This document shows positions 52,589-61,935 of a stretch of DNA of 64,000 bases, one piece after another. Both the position numbers and the translations under genes were made by a program. The stretch covers positions 404,256-468,255 of the forward strand of contig CP070820.1 in the NCBI GenBank assembly GCA_020344315.1, written 5' to 3'. Each line of letters begins with the position of its first letter. Position 1 is the stretch's first letter. This stretch comes from Candidatus Bathyarchaeum sp. (lineage in GTDB: Archaea; Thermoproteota; Bathyarchaeia; Bathyarchaeales; Bathyarchaeaceae). Below the pieces are notes generated by a model. It saw only the letters and a program-made list of their open reading frames with translations. It was not told the DNA's origin and made no database searches.

Positions 52589-52971
52589 TCACTGGAGACC
52601 TTCTTTTTCAGTTCCTCGATTCGGCTGGAGATTTCCTTTATCAGAGACACTGCTTCGCCAACCACTGTGATGGCGGCTGAAGCCGAGGGGACGTCTATCC
52701 CTGAGGAAACGCCGAGTTTTTCTCTGCTGGGCACAAATATGTAGGGAATTTTGCGTTCCTCGCAGAGAAGAGGGAGATGAGCTACAACTTCTGGGGGATC
52801 CACGTCTTCTGCTATAACTACGAGTTTTGCTTGTCCCCTTTCCACAGCTTTTGTTGTTTCGTTGGTGCCTATTCTAACAGATCCGGTTCGATTGGCTATT
52901 TGCAGGGCTTCATAGGCTGCATCTGCCACCTCTTTGGGAACCTCAAATTTTGCGTAAAATGGTTTTGACAT
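52585..52971 (-). CDS. rpl7ae: Ribosomal protein L7Ae
   Basis: A 128-residue kink-turn RNA-binding protein used in the ribosome, in box C/D and H/ACA RNPs and in RNase P. The start is ATG 52971 (MSKPFYAKF), with GGTGAGG 3 nt upstream; a GTG at 52980 is an alternative. Key segment: [53 protein letters not shown]. First gene of the operon. Confidence 0.95.
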   Translation of the reverse strand: MSKPFYAKFEVPKEVADAAYEALQIANRTGSVRIGTNETTKAVERGQAKLVVIAEDVDPPEVVAHLPLLCEERKIPYIFVPSREKLGVSSGIDVPSASAAITVVGEAVSLIKEISSRIEELKKKVSSE

Positions 52972-53432
52972 ACGCCTCACCCTTTTTTTAAGTGCAGAGT
53001 TTATCAGCGAAAGGGTTTATGAATGTTTCGACCTGAAAGCCTTCTGCAAACATTTACCCGCAAGTTTCGCTATGTTCGTTACAAGCGTAAAAGTGCTCTC
53101 ACCACAGCCTGTACCACGCTTCCCAGGAAAGATCGAATTTTGGATATCTCATTATGAGATGTGTAGTTATGGGATTTACGCGTGCAGAGCAGGCTTCATC
53201 TCGGTGAGAGCAAACACGGATACCGTTAATGCGGTAATAAATCTTATGAAGCCAGAAACTCTGAATTGGCACACATATTCTAAACGCGGTTACGACATCC
53301 CGCTTTTGTATGTCTTACGCTTAGCAACCAATGATATGACATGAGTATCGTATTAGACACTGTTTCGAATGCGCGCGCAAATGCAGATAGAAACGATTAA
53401 GTTGTGCGTTTGGTTGGATAAGGGTGGGTAGA
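52972..53432. other. Region upstream of L7Ae, with a doubtful 90-codon frame
   Basis: This region is transcribed from neither known operon. It contains a plus-strand frame 53072-53344 (MFVTSVKVLSPQPVPRFP...) with no ribosome site, no recognised domain, and ordinary composition. I treat it as undecided, possibly a decayed gene. The minus-strand promoter of the L7Ae operon lies in the part next to 52972. Confidence 0.35.
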
Positions 53433-53612
53433 ATGATGGATGTGGAAAAGGCTAAGCCTCTTGTTGAAGAATTCATTCGAAGTTACCTCATGGAGAATGA
53501 ATGTGTCTATCCTAGCGATGTTGCTGACGGACTTGGGCTTGAATACGAGCTAGTTAGGCAAGTGTTTGCTGTTCTGGAGAAAGAAGAAAAACTCTGTAAG
53601 CAGTGTGAATAA
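53433..53612 (+). CDS. Small winged-helix-like protein
   Basis: About 59 residues from ATG 53433 (MMDVEKAKPLVEEFIRSYLM), with a GGGTGGG ribosome site. A helix-turn-helix pattern NECVYPSDVADGLGLEYELVRQVFAVLEKEEKL suggests a mini winged helix, and it ends CKQCE. Its stop (TAA 53610) abuts the next gene. No family is recognised. Confidence 0.55.
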   Translation: MMDVEKAKPLVEEFIRSYLMENECVYPSDVADGLGLEYELVRQVFAVLEKEEKLCKQCE

Positions 53613-53613
53613 C

Positions 53614-53811
53614 ATGCCAAAAACATTCTTGAAATACTATAACAACGAAAGCGACGCCATTCGAGGAAAAAGAATCGTCATTGAAGCACGCAAATTTGGA
53701 AAACTGAGGGTTTTTGGTGATAGAACTTCACGCCATAAAGGACAGAGATTAACCGCGGACAACGCAATTGCATGGATTGAACGAGGCTACGTTGCGGGCA
53801 AGAAACTCTAG
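53614..53811 (+). CDS. Small basic protein of unknown function
   Basis: 65 residues from ATG 53614, directly after the preceding stop (2 nt apart), so the two are likely co-translated. Sequence features: FLKYYNNESDAIRGKRIVIEARKFGKLRVFGDRTSRHKGQRLTADNAIAWIERGYVAGKKL. It is rich in Lys/Arg and Gly, and a nucleic-acid-binding role is possible. No named family. Confidence 0.55.
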   Translation: MPKTFLKYYNNESDAIRGKRIVIEARKFGKLRVFGDRTSRHKGQRLTADNAIAWIERGYVAGKKL

Positions 53812-53927
53812 TCTGCTTTGAAGTTAAACTAACCCTTTTTTACTTGTTCCTTGGGCTAGTCGTTGCTCTAGCTACCTAAATCAATAAATCCATACTTCGA
53901 CCTAACTTCTATGTATCGGTGATTTAG

Positions 53928-54173
53928 TTGGACTTGTTGAGCATTTACCTGCTAAACCTCGTAGTTACCATTGCCATGTTCATTGTGCTGGTATTTCGAG
54001 CATGGGTAGAACACAAAAACTACAGAATAATGTGGAAAGAGCTAGAGTGGAGAAGAACCTGCGAAACGGTTGGAAAGATTCTGAAAGCCGAAAAGAGTCT
54101 CTTCACCAAAGTCGAGGGCGGAGAAGAACTCTACGATATGCTTTGTGAACTCTTCCAATGCAAAATAGAATAA
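53928..54173 (+). CDS. Small membrane-anchored protein
   Basis: 81 residues from TTG 53928 with one N-terminal membrane helix (LLSIYLLNLVVTIAMFIVLVFRAW), followed by a charged cytoplasmic part (EHKNYRIMWKELEWRRTCETVGKILKAEKSLF). Third member of the small-gene run. No family recognised; orientation is inferred from the charge rule. Confidence 0.5.
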   Translation: MDLLSIYLLNLVVTIAMFIVLVFRAWVEHKNYRIMWKELEWRRTCETVGKILKAEKSLFTKVEGGEELYDMLCELFQCKIE

Positions 54174-54302
54174 ATTTCCCATTATCATTCCTTAAGGATA
54201 AATACTCTACCCTAACCTGCTCTACTCTATTAGTCTCCTAATAACAGAAGATTGTTGAAAACAGCTTTTTTGCTGAAAAATGTAAGCAAAAAAGATGAAA
54301 GG

Positions 54303-56051
54303 CTAACGATGCGCAAAATATACAATTAGCTTCTCATTAACCTCGTCAACTCGGACGAAACCAAAACGCTCAAACTGGATGATTTCATCTGGGTTCAATG
54401 CCCTGCAAGCCTCTTCTGCCACTCCTTTAGCCACAGAAGCATCAGGCAATGTAACCTCGCATGGAACGCCTCTGTCATGAGGAATCCAGTGGATCAAAGG
54501 AGCTCCAAGTTTCTTAGCTTCTTCATAAGACTCGCTGAGAAAAGTGGCTTGAACCAAGGTCTCTTCAGCTTTTTTCACTTGAAAATTAAAGAGCTCCATA
54601 AAGCGAATCACCAGCTTGCTTTCCATAATGTTTAGATCGTCTTTTGAAACCAGAAAAGTCGCTTCTCCATTATCCGGCTTGACATCAAAAGAGCGATAGC
54701 CCCTTTCAGGATAATCTGGATGCAAAGGAATCTGCGCCGTAAAGACACGGGGAACATTATTGACTATCAGCCTTATGGGGTCGCGCACAAAGAAGTAGCG
54801 GTTTGCGATTGGATCAATTATTTTTCTGTTGTGCGCATACAAATTTTTCCAGCTTAAAACCACATCCGCCGGCTTGGGACCAACATCAATCATCAAACTA
54901 TGGATTGCCTCAGATGTTATTCCTCGTTTTCTCAGAGCTGCAAGCGTGGCAAGCCGTGGATCGTCCCAATGTTTGTATTCTCCGCTATTAATGCCCTTCA
55001 CGATCTCTGACTTGCTAAGGGATGCTCCGGTTATCTTCAGTCTACCGTAGTGAATGGTTTCAGGATAGTCCCATCCAAAATACTGATACATATACTCTTG
55101 TCTAGCCTGATTGGTGAGGTGCTCCTTTCCCCTTATGATGTGAGTTATACCCATCAGATGGTCGTCTATACCGGTTGAGAAATTGTAGAGAGGCCAAACT
55201 CGGTATTTGGTACCTACTCTAGGATGGGGATACTTCTCAGTATCGATTATTCTCAGCGCCGGCCAGTCTCGAACAGCTGGATTAGAATGGTTCACCTCTG
55301 TCTTAATTCGCACCACAGCCTCTCCTTCACCATACGTTCCATCCAACATGCGATTCCAGCGAAGGAGATTTTCGTCCGCCGACAATTCCCGACATGGGCA
55401 GGATTGGCTAGCCTTCACCTTTTCCTGAAAATCTTCACGTTTACAGATGCAGACATAAGCGTTGCCATTCCTGAGGATTTCTTCAGCGTGTTCGTAATAG
55501 ATTTGAAGCCTGTCGCTTTGAATGAATTCAGCATCCCAATCACAACCGAGCCATTCTAGGTCATCCCGGACGGCATCATAAAACTCCAACTTCGGTTTCT
55601 TAGTTTTAGAGTCCGTGTCCTCAAAGCGGAGATAAAAGAGACCGTTATACATCTTGGCGTAATCGTAACAGAGAATTATCGCCCTAGCCGAACCTAAATG
55701 AAGAACAAAGTCCGGATTTGGGGAGAAACGGGTAACAACCTTTGGGTATTTTTCAGCGTTTGGCAACGGTGGAAGCAGCCGCTTCTCCTCAGCCTTTTCT
55801 TCAGTTAAAGCCTCAGGCCACTTCTCCGCAACAATTTCTTTCTGTCTTTCTAAGGGAAGCTCGTTAACCTCTTGCACAATCTCGTTGACGATGGGAGCGA
55901 TCTCTTTTATTCTTCGCCTAAACTGAGGCTGTTCACCGAGCAGTTTACCGAGAACAGGTTTCTGTGCAGCTTTTCCTCCGTAACGAAGTGCATTTAGGAG
56001 CACAACTTTTTTGATAAGCTCTCTCGCTTCTTTTTCTTCGTTTGATTTCAA
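54303..56051 (-). CDS. gltX: Glutamyl-tRNA synthetase (archaeal, non-discriminating type family)
   Basis: It charges tRNA-Glu. 582 residues, as in the archaeal GluRS, with a distinctive N-terminal helical domain (1-100). The HIGH-like segment RFSPNPDFVLHLGSARA lies at ~110-125, RFEDTDSK follows, and the KMSKS-type ASLSKSEIVKGI is at ~340. The catalytic-domain sequence is of the GlnRS/archaeal GluRS group. Whether it also charges tRNA-Gln cannot be told from sequence. Last gene of the prenyl cluster (~25 nt behind idsA). Confidence 0.94.
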   Translation of the reverse strand: MKSNEEKEARELIKKVVLLNALRYGGKAAQKPVLGKLLGEQPQFRRRIKEIAPIVNEIVQEVNELPLERQKEIVAEKWPEALTEEKAEEKRLLPPLPNAEKYPKVVTRFSPNPDFVLHLGSARAIILCYDYAKMYNGLFYLRFEDTDSKTKKPKLEFYDAVRDDLEWLGCDWDAEFIQSDRLQIYYEHAEEILRNGNAYVCICKREDFQEKVKASQSCPCRELSADENLLRWNRMLDGTYGEGEAVVRIKTEVNHSNPAVRDWPALRIIDTEKYPHPRVGTKYRVWPLYNFSTGIDDHLMGITHIIRGKEHLTNQARQEYMYQYFGWDYPETIHYGRLKITGASLSKSEIVKGINSGEYKHWDDPRLATLAALRKRGITSEAIHSLMIDVGPKPADVVLSWKNLYAHNRKIIDPIANRYFFVRDPIRLIVNNVPRVFTAQIPLHPDYPERGYRSFDVKPDNGEATFLVSKDDLNIMESKLVIRFMELFNFQVKKAEETLVQATFLSESYEEAKKLGAPLIHWIPHDRGVPCEVTLPDASVAKGVAEEACRALNPDEIIQFERFGFVRVDEVNEKLIVYFAHR

Positions 56052-56075
56052 GGTTAGCCACTTATTTTTTGAGCT

Positions 56076-57077
56076 TTAATGTTGCCTAGCGAAAATGAGG
56101 TCTGAGAGACTTATGAGGTCTTCTCTATCTTCGGAGGCAGGAAAACCAGCCAACGCCTCTCTGGCTCTTACGATATATTTTTCTGCCACTTCTTTCGCGT
56201 GGTCAATTGCCCCCAAAGAATTAATCATTTCAACCGTCTCTCGTATCTGTTCAGGAGAGGCGGCTTGGTTTCCCAGCGTTTCAAGAATGGTTTTTCTTTG
56301 ATTCTTTGAAGCATTCTCGAGGGCGTGAACAACTATCAAGGTTCGTTTTCCTTCGCGAATGTCGCTTCCAACGGGTTTTTTAAGGACTTTTTCGTCTGCA
56401 ATCAAGCCCAAAACATCATCGATCACTTGAAACGCGATGCCAGCATAACGCCCAAACTCTCCGAGACGGTCAACCTGACTTTTCTTTGCACCCCCCAAGA
56501 TTCCACCACATCTCGCAGAGACTTTAAATAGAGCAGCAGTCTTGGCTTGGATCATTCTGAAGTATTCATTCTCAGAAACAGTTTCCTTGCTTTCAAACAT
56601 CATGTCTCGGGTCTGTCCTTCGCATATGTTTGTGGTTGCTTCGCTAATTTCCTTCAAAACCTGCAAGATCCGCTCTGGGGCTACATGTTTAGGGTCTGTG
56701 AACTTGGTGATTGCTTCGTAGACCTTGGCGAAGAGAAGGTCTCCTGCCACTATAGCAATTGGCACTCCCCATTGATTGTGAACCGTTGGGACTCCCCTCC
56801 TCTTTTCATCCTGGTCCATTATATCATCGTGAAGGAGAGTGAAAGTATGAAGTAACTCTAAAGCTGCCGCTGTTGGCATCGCGTCCTCTTCTCTTCCCCC
56901 CACCAGCCTGCAGCTCTTCAAAACAAGAAAAGGTCTCAGTCTCTTTCCTCCGGCATCGATTATGTGGCGAGCAGCTCTGTAAAGCAGTTCGGGTTCGCCC
57001 TCTAAATCAACAACTTTCTCAATGAATCTATTCACCTTTTCAGCCGATTCAGCTATTTGAGACGATAGGCGGCTCAT
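56076..57077 (-). CDS. idsA: Polyprenyl (geranylgeranyl/farnesyl) diphosphate synthase
   Basis: It condenses IPP with allylic diphosphates. 333 residues from ATG 57077 (MSRLSSQIA), which overlaps the fni stop as ATGA; the longer frame runs into fni. The first aspartate motif is LLHDDIMDQDEKRRG, the second QVIDDVLGLIADEK. Archaeal enzymes of this type yield C15-C20 chains; the exact length cannot be read directly. It supplies GGPP to GGGP synthase. Confidence 0.95.
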   Translation of the reverse strand: MSRLSSQIAESAEKVNRFIEKVVDLEGEPELLYRAARHIIDAGGKRLRPFLVLKSCRLVGGREEDAMPTAAALELLHTFTLLHDDIMDQDEKRRGVPTVHNQWGVPIAIVAGDLLFAKVYEAITKFTDPKHVAPERILQVLKEISEATTNICEGQTRDMMFESKETVSENEYFRMIQAKTAALFKVSARCGGILGGAKKSQVDRLGEFGRYAGIAFQVIDDVLGLIADEKVLKKPVGSDIREGKRTLIVVHALENASKNQRKTILETLGNQAASPEQIRETVEMINSLGAIDHAKEVAEKYIVRAREALAGFPASEDREDLISLSDLIFARQH

Positions 57078-58192
57078 GTACTTCTCCTCGAGTAAAGTTC
57101 GGGTTGAAAACCTCGCGCTCTTAACCATTTAGCCGTCTTTCCAGTCAACACTACAGGAACTTTCTGTAACTTTTGAATCGAGTCGGCTCCTACAAGGAAC
57201 ATCGCATTTCTAACCTCTCCAATCAACAATTGAAGCATCTTCTTAACCTCCTCCGGACTTTTTGTGGCGGGCTGTAATACCGGGTAAGCAACACTAACTA
57301 AACTTGCGCCTAGGGCTAACGCTTTAGTAGCGTCTGTTCCGTTGCGTATTCCGCCTGAAGCGATTGCGGGTATACTGACTGACTGGACCGTTTCTACAAG
57401 GCTTATGGCGGTGGGTATTCCCCAGTCCCAGAAGGTTTCCCCCAGCCTTTGATGGAACGAATCTTGCCGTTTTTTCGCTCGGTAATATTCTACAGCTGCC
57501 CAGCTTGTTCCTCCAACTCCAGCCACATCAATTCCTGCAACACCTGCCTCTTCAAGCATCTTCGCCTCCTCCGCTGCTATGCCTGCGCCAGTTTCCTTGA
57601 CTATAACCGGAACATCTAGGGCTTGGGCGATCTCTCCAATCTTTTTAAGGAGACCTGAAAATGTTGTTTCTCCCTCAGGTTGGACCGCCTCTTGTAAAGC
57701 ATTCAGGTGGATTGCTAAGGCGTCGGCTTTTATCATCTCCACTGCCTTCTTAGCCTCTTTTATTCCATATTTGCTCACGAGTTGTGGACCTCCAATGTTA
57801 GCTAAGATGAAGGCTGTTGGCGCCTTCTCCCTAACCACACTAAACGAACGTTCCAGTTTTTGGTTTTCAATTGCTGCTCTCTGGCTTCCGACACCCATCC
57901 CCAAGCTGAGCTCCTCAACTGCTTCAGCGATGGCAGCATTAATTTTCAAGGCTTTTGCGGTGCCCCCGGTCATGGCCCCCACGAAGATAGGAGCAGAAAA
58001 TTTATAGCCGAAAACGGTTGTGGAGAGGTCAATTTTTTCCCGTTCGATTTCAGGCAGAGCTTTATGCACAAGGGAAACAAGGGAAACGTCTTCAAAGCCC
58101 GTGGTTGCTTTCCGGGCTTGAACATTTTCTTCAAGACAGATTTCTATGTGATCGGCTTTTCTTTCTTCGATTGAATCATTCACTTCTTTCAC
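57074..58192 (-). CDS. fni: Isopentenyl-diphosphate delta-isomerase, type 2 (FMN)
   Basis: It interconverts IPP and DMAPP with reduced FMN. 372 residues; ADHIEICLEENVQA at the start, the FMN-phosphate segments GAMTGG and VGSQRAAIE, ANIGGPQ, LNALQEAVQPEGE, VIVKETGAG and GIDVAGVGGTSWAAVEYYRAKKR, then IASGGIRNGTDATKALALGA. Overlaps IPK by 4 nt (ATGA-type). Confidence 0.95.
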   Translation of the reverse strand: MKEVNDSIEERKADHIEICLEENVQARKATTGFEDVSLVSLVHKALPEIEREKIDLSTTVFGYKFSAPIFVGAMTGGTAKALKINAAIAEAVEELSLGMGVGSQRAAIENQKLERSFSVVREKAPTAFILANIGGPQLVSKYGIKEAKKAVEMIKADALAIHLNALQEAVQPEGETTFSGLLKKIGEIAQALDVPVIVKETGAGIAAEEAKMLEEAGVAGIDVAGVGGTSWAAVEYYRAKKRQDSFHQRLGETFWDWGIPTAISLVETVQSVSIPAIASGGIRNGTDATKALALGASLVSVAYPVLQPATKSPEEVKKMLQLLIGEVRNAMFLVGADSIQKLQKVPVVLTGKTAKWLRARGFQPELYSRRST

Positions 58193-59001
58193 CCTTTCTT
58201 AATAATTGTCCCGATGACTTTTTCTCCCTTAAGGGCTTTGTAGACCCTCTGGGATTTTGTGGCGTTTACGATTAATGTTTGAATATCCTGTTCGATGGCA
58301 AGTGTTAATTCAATTATCTTTCTGAGCATGCCTCCTGTCACGTCAGTTGCCTTTGACCCTTCAATTGTGTGTTTGAGGCTTTTCAATTCTTCCAAGGTAA
58401 TTTGGTCTATTAGATGTGCTGAAGGGTCTGTTTTAGGGTCTGCCGTGTAGAGACCGTCTTCATCTACACCCATTATGATGCGTTTTGCGTCAAGTGTTAT
58501 TGCTAGTGAAGAGACGAGTTGGTCTCCAGACAATATAGCGAAGCCTTTCTCCGAGTCGAGGACAGCGTCTCCGTAGAGAACCGGCACAAACCCCATCTTA
58601 AGCATTTTTTTCAAAGGGTTTAGTTCCATATTCGTGATTCGACCAGCCTTCGTAACCACACAGGAGGACGGCTGAACCTCTACTGCTGGAATATTATGGC
58701 TTATTAGAGCCTCCATAACCAAACTGTTGAGCTCGGTCATGGCTCGATGGGTCTCCGAAAAGCCCATAACCTGTGAACGGTCCCTGAACCCTTCAGCTAG
58801 ACTATATCGTTCTGCAACCGGATGACCAAAAGAGCCGCCTCCGTGAACCAAGATAAGGGACGAAATCTTGGCTTGAGAAATTTCGTTTGCCAACCGCTCA
58901 ATTGCCCGCAAGTTGGGAGTTGATGGTTTCTTCTTGTTTGTTATCACGGAACCTCCGAGCTTCAGAACAATTGGCTTACCATTCATTTCTCGCACCATCA
59001 T
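58189..59001 (-). CDS. Isopentenyl phosphate kinase
   Basis: It phosphorylates isopentenyl phosphate to IPP, the last step of the archaeal branch. A 270-residue amino-acid-kinase-fold enzyme: VLKLGGSVITNKKKPS (K), then LVHGGGSFGHPVAERYSL with the family-specific His (H after GGGSFG), GDAVLDSEKGFAILSGDQL, and IMGVDEDGLYTADPK. The start is ATG 59001, with later Met codons as alternatives. Downstream of the phosphomevalonate dehydratase genes. Confidence 0.94.
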   Translation of the reverse strand: MMVREMNGKPIVLKLGGSVITNKKKPSTPNLRAIERLANEISQAKISSLILVHGGGSFGHPVAERYSLAEGFRDRSQVMGFSETHRAMTELNSLVMEALISHNIPAVEVQPSSCVVTKAGRITNMELNPLKKMLKMGFVPVLYGDAVLDSEKGFAILSGDQLVSSLAITLDAKRIIMGVDEDGLYTADPKTDPSAHLIDQITLEELKSLKHTIEGSKATDVTGGMLRKIIELTLAIEQDIQTLIVNATKSQRVYKALKGEKVIGTIIKKG

Positions 59002-59043
59002 CAGTTTTTATTCATGAAAGCCAAAACGGGCCATCTCAATTAA

Positions 59044-59427
59044 CTACTTTATTGTTACTACACCGTTTTCTAATCGAACAGTATCTCCCGTTTTGATTTT
59101 TGAAATGTCAATCTCGTCAACGCACGGTATTTCCGAGATTATTGCGCCTACAGCTACTACAGTCTCGCACTCTCTATTTATGATTCCAGCCGGAGCCACT
59201 CCACCTTTCTTTAGTCTGTAAAGTGTGTAGGACCCAACTGTTGATCCCTTACCATTCGGGAAAACTAAGATTTTGTCTTTAACTTTCTTTCCTTGCAGTT
59301 CATGTCCTTTTTCGAGTATCTCGCTGGTTTCCGGGTCTACTCCACCATAGAATGAGATTGGCTGAGTGGTGGTTAATGCCTCTCCTTCTGCAATCCCCTT
59401 TGAGATTATTCTTCCTTTCAACTCCAT
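59044..59427 (-). CDS. Phosphomevalonate dehydratase small subunit
   Basis: About 127 residues from ATG 59427 (MELKGRIISKGIAEGEAL), overlapping the large subunit by 10 nt (ATGGAGTTGA). Aconitase-X-type swivel domain: PISFYGGVDPETSEILEKGHELQGKKVKDKILVFPNGKGSTVGSYTLYRL and AIISEIPCVDEIDI. With the large subunit it removes water from mevalonate 5-phosphate, giving trans-anhydromevalonate 5-phosphate. Confidence 0.94.
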   Translation of the reverse strand: MELKGRIISKGIAEGEALTTTQPISFYGGVDPETSEILEKGHELQGKKVKDKILVFPNGKGSTVGSYTLYRLKKGGVAPAGIINRECETVVAVGAIISEIPCVDEIDISKIKTGDTVRLENGVVTIK

Positions 59428-60614
59428 TTCCCTCTCACCGCAGCTTCTATGCACTCTTCTAAACTTCCCAGTTTTGTCTGTATACCGTGATGCCTTGAGT
59501 AGTAGCACCCTTTTGCCGAGGTTGTAGCAATGGACCTAAATCTTCCCTTCAATGGAGCCACTGCCATACAAGTGTCGCAAGCGAATTTTCCCCCAGCCTT
59601 CTCTATCACTTCGGTATAGCCTCTTTTGTCAGCAAGTTGCTTCATGGGTCTTGAGGTTGCGACCCAGAATTCAGTGTTCGGAGATATCTTCCTGTTTTTC
59701 AGCAGGTTTGCAATTTTTGCGATTTCTTTGATAGACGAGTGGGGACAGCCTATACACACGAAATCTATCTCTTCCACATCGTCGTTAATGCTTGCGTATG
59801 CTTCTCTTATGTCCCTGTCTTCAATGGTGACTTTATCTTTGGGCGGTTGATACCTTTCGGATGCCGGAGTTATTCCCTTCATGTAAAATATCGGTTTTGA
59901 GCCGAAAGTTACCACAGAGGCGCAGAACGATTTTATTTCATCAAGGTCTACATCATTTATGCCAGTTATGTAGGGAATTTTGTTTTGCACAGTCTTTCCA
60001 ATGCAATAGCCAAGAGCACCCCAATCCGAGAATTTATCCAACCTAGCTATCACGTTCACATGGATGTCTGGCACTCTGTTCTCTTCCAAATGAAGCCCAT
60101 AGCAGGGTGTTTTACCGACAAAGGCTGCTGCAAGGGCTGATGGACCGCCTTCACGGTTTGTCTTCGCTCCGATAACTGAATTGGCGAAAGTAACTGCTGA
60201 GGATTCGGACCAAGCTATGTGTTCCCCGTATCTTGGCAGGTTACCTATGAAGTAGGGCGTACAGGTGCAAGAGATGATTATGCCCATCTTCCTGAAAGCA
60301 CCTATAACCAAATTTTGTTTCCTTGCAAACTCCTTATCAATACCGAGTTTTCTCCAATCCTCCAAATCCATTCCAGCGGGATTTAAGGTTGTGAGCACCT
60401 TGACTTTCCCGTCTTCTGCCAGTTCGTTCAGAAATTCGAGGCCAGCATTTCCGAGGTTATGATATGATACGCCTGCAACTTGGACAGACCCAATTTTTAC
60501 GAGTTTTTCTGCGCCGTAAATGTTTCCGAGGGCAACGAGTATCTCCATTGATTTTTTTGCGGCGTATCCTTCTTCGCCATCAAGCATTCTTTCTTCGTTT
60601 TTTGTGAGGTACAT
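59418..60614 (-). CDS. Phosphomevalonate dehydratase large subunit
   Basis: A 398-residue aconitase-X family protein holding an iron-sulfur cluster. Cysteine-bearing segments: SCTCTPYFIGN (~115), CIGCPHSSI (~290) and ACDTCMAVAPLKG (~350). It acts with the small subunit in the archaeal mevalonate pathway. The start is ATG 60614 after ubiD-like; the 3' end overlaps the small-subunit start. Confidence 0.95.
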   Translation of the reverse strand: MYLTKNEERMLDGEEGYAAKKSMEILVALGNIYGAEKLVKIGSVQVAGVSYHNLGNAGLEFLNELAEDGKVKVLTTLNPAGMDLEDWRKLGIDKEFARKQNLVIGAFRKMGIIISCTCTPYFIGNLPRYGEHIAWSESSAVTFANSVIGAKTNREGGPSALAAAFVGKTPCYGLHLEENRVPDIHVNVIARLDKFSDWGALGYCIGKTVQNKIPYITGINDVDLDEIKSFCASVVTFGSKPIFYMKGITPASERYQPPKDKVTIEDRDIREAYASINDDVEEIDFVCIGCPHSSIKEIAKIANLLKNRKISPNTEFWVATSRPMKQLADKRGYTEVIEKAGGKFACDTCMAVAPLKGRFRSIATTSAKGCYYSRHHGIQTKLGSLEECIEAAVRGKWS

Positions 60615-60618
60615 AGAA

Positions 60619-61926
60619 TCACAGGTATTTGTTTAAGTCAACTTTTCGATAGTTTTCCTTTTTAAATCCTTTACCTGTCCCTCTGAGGGGGATTGTAGCA
60701 TCTAATCCCATCTTGCATGTTCTTGCTTTTCTTCCTTCAGTTAAATCTCCAGACGGATCAAGAGATGAGCCTCTCTGGTTTGGCATGATAACAGCGGCTT
60801 CATCTGCTTGGAATCTCGTTGCAATAGCCCACTCAACATCTTTGCTGTCATAGATGTTTACGTCGTCATCCACAATAACACAATGTTTCAATGACTTATG
60901 ACCCTCAAAAGCTGCTTCGATCGCTTTCTGTCCATCATCCGGATTCTGTTTTGTTATCTGAACTACCACATGAAGCCAGCTGCAGCCACCGGGAGTTATG
61001 TAAACGTCCTTGCATTCGCAGACTCTGTTAACTTCGTTGAAGATTGTGGGTTCTTTCGGCATTCCCATCAATGTTTTATGTTCATTTCTTCCTGCAAGTA
61101 TGGTTTGGTAGATGGGTTTTTCTCTGTGAGTTATACACTTGACTTCTATAACAGGCTGCTGTCTTACCTTATCCATAATTCCGGTGAGATCCAAGAATGG
61201 CCCTTCTGGCGCTTGTTCCTTTGTTATTCTTCCTTCCAACACAATTTCGCAATCTCTGGGAACCTCCACATCGATGGTCTTACAGTTCACCAATTCTGTC
61301 TTCTCTAATACGTTAGCCATTCCTAATTCGTCAACGCCCTTTGGCAGAGATGTGGAAGCAGCCAATAGAACAGCAGTTGAGTTACCTATACACATAGCTA
61401 TGTCAAGTTCGCCCCCAGATTTTTTGAGGGCAGTGTCCGTTCCTCTGTCTTCAACGATTCGAGCCACAAACTTGTTCTTATCTATCAACATCAACCGGTG
61501 GAAACACATGTTTCTGCCCAGTTCAGGGTCTTTCACTATGGAGATGGCCGACGGTATGTATTTTCCACCGTCCTTCTTGGTATACCTCATTATGGGCAGC
61601 TTTGTTAAGTCAACATCTCTCTCAACGATTTCTTGGCATTCTCCCTTCTCCACAACATCTGGGGGCAAAGGATTTTCTATAGCCTTAGATAACTTGTGCA
61701 AAATCTGTTTTATGTTAACGTTCAAAGCTTTGGCAACCAATTCCTTGGAAGAGACGAGACCCGCTACAACAGGGAGGTTAGACTCCTTAACTTTCTCAAA
61801 AAATACGGGTTTTTCACCGAGAGCCTCAATAATTCCAGCCATTTCAAGATCGGTTGACACTTCTTTTTGTATTCGCGTTAATCTTCCATCTCTTTCTAGT
61901 TGTTCTATGAATCCCCTAAAACCCAA
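60619..61926 (-). CDS. Anhydromevalonate phosphate decarboxylase (UbiD family)
   Basis: A 435-residue UbiD-like decarboxylase that, in the archaeal pathway, turns trans-anhydromevalonate 5-phosphate into isopentenyl phosphate using prenylated FMN. UbiD features: GVDELGMANVL, EGPFLDLTGIMDKVRQQPVIEVK (the conserved E-x-P-F), and VVVQITKQNPDDGQKAIEAAF. The prenyl-FMN maker UbiX is not in the window and must be elsewhere. The start is TTG 61926. The neighbours make the substrate assignment strong. Confidence 0.92.
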   Translation of the reverse strand: MGFRGFIEQLERDGRLTRIQKEVSTDLEMAGIIEALGEKPVFFEKVKESNLPVVAGLVSSKELVAKALNVNIKQILHKLSKAIENPLPPDVVEKGECQEIVERDVDLTKLPIMRYTKKDGGKYIPSAISIVKDPELGRNMCFHRLMLIDKNKFVARIVEDRGTDTALKKSGGELDIAMCIGNSTAVLLAASTSLPKGVDELGMANVLEKTELVNCKTIDVEVPRDCEIVLEGRITKEQAPEGPFLDLTGIMDKVRQQPVIEVKCITHREKPIYQTILAGRNEHKTLMGMPKEPTIFNEVNRVCECKDVYITPGGCSWLHVVVQITKQNPDDGQKAIEAAFEGHKSLKHCVIVDDDVNIYDSKDVEWAIATRFQADEAAVIMPNQRGSSLDPSGDLTEGRKARTCKMGLDATIPLRGTGKGFKKENYRKVDLNKYL

Positions 61927-61935
61927 ATTTTTCCC

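Noticed and set aside
53072-53344. 90-codon plus-strand frame before the small-gene run
   Set aside because: No domain, no ribosome site and no neighbour coupling; kept only as a doubtful remark in the intergenic entry.
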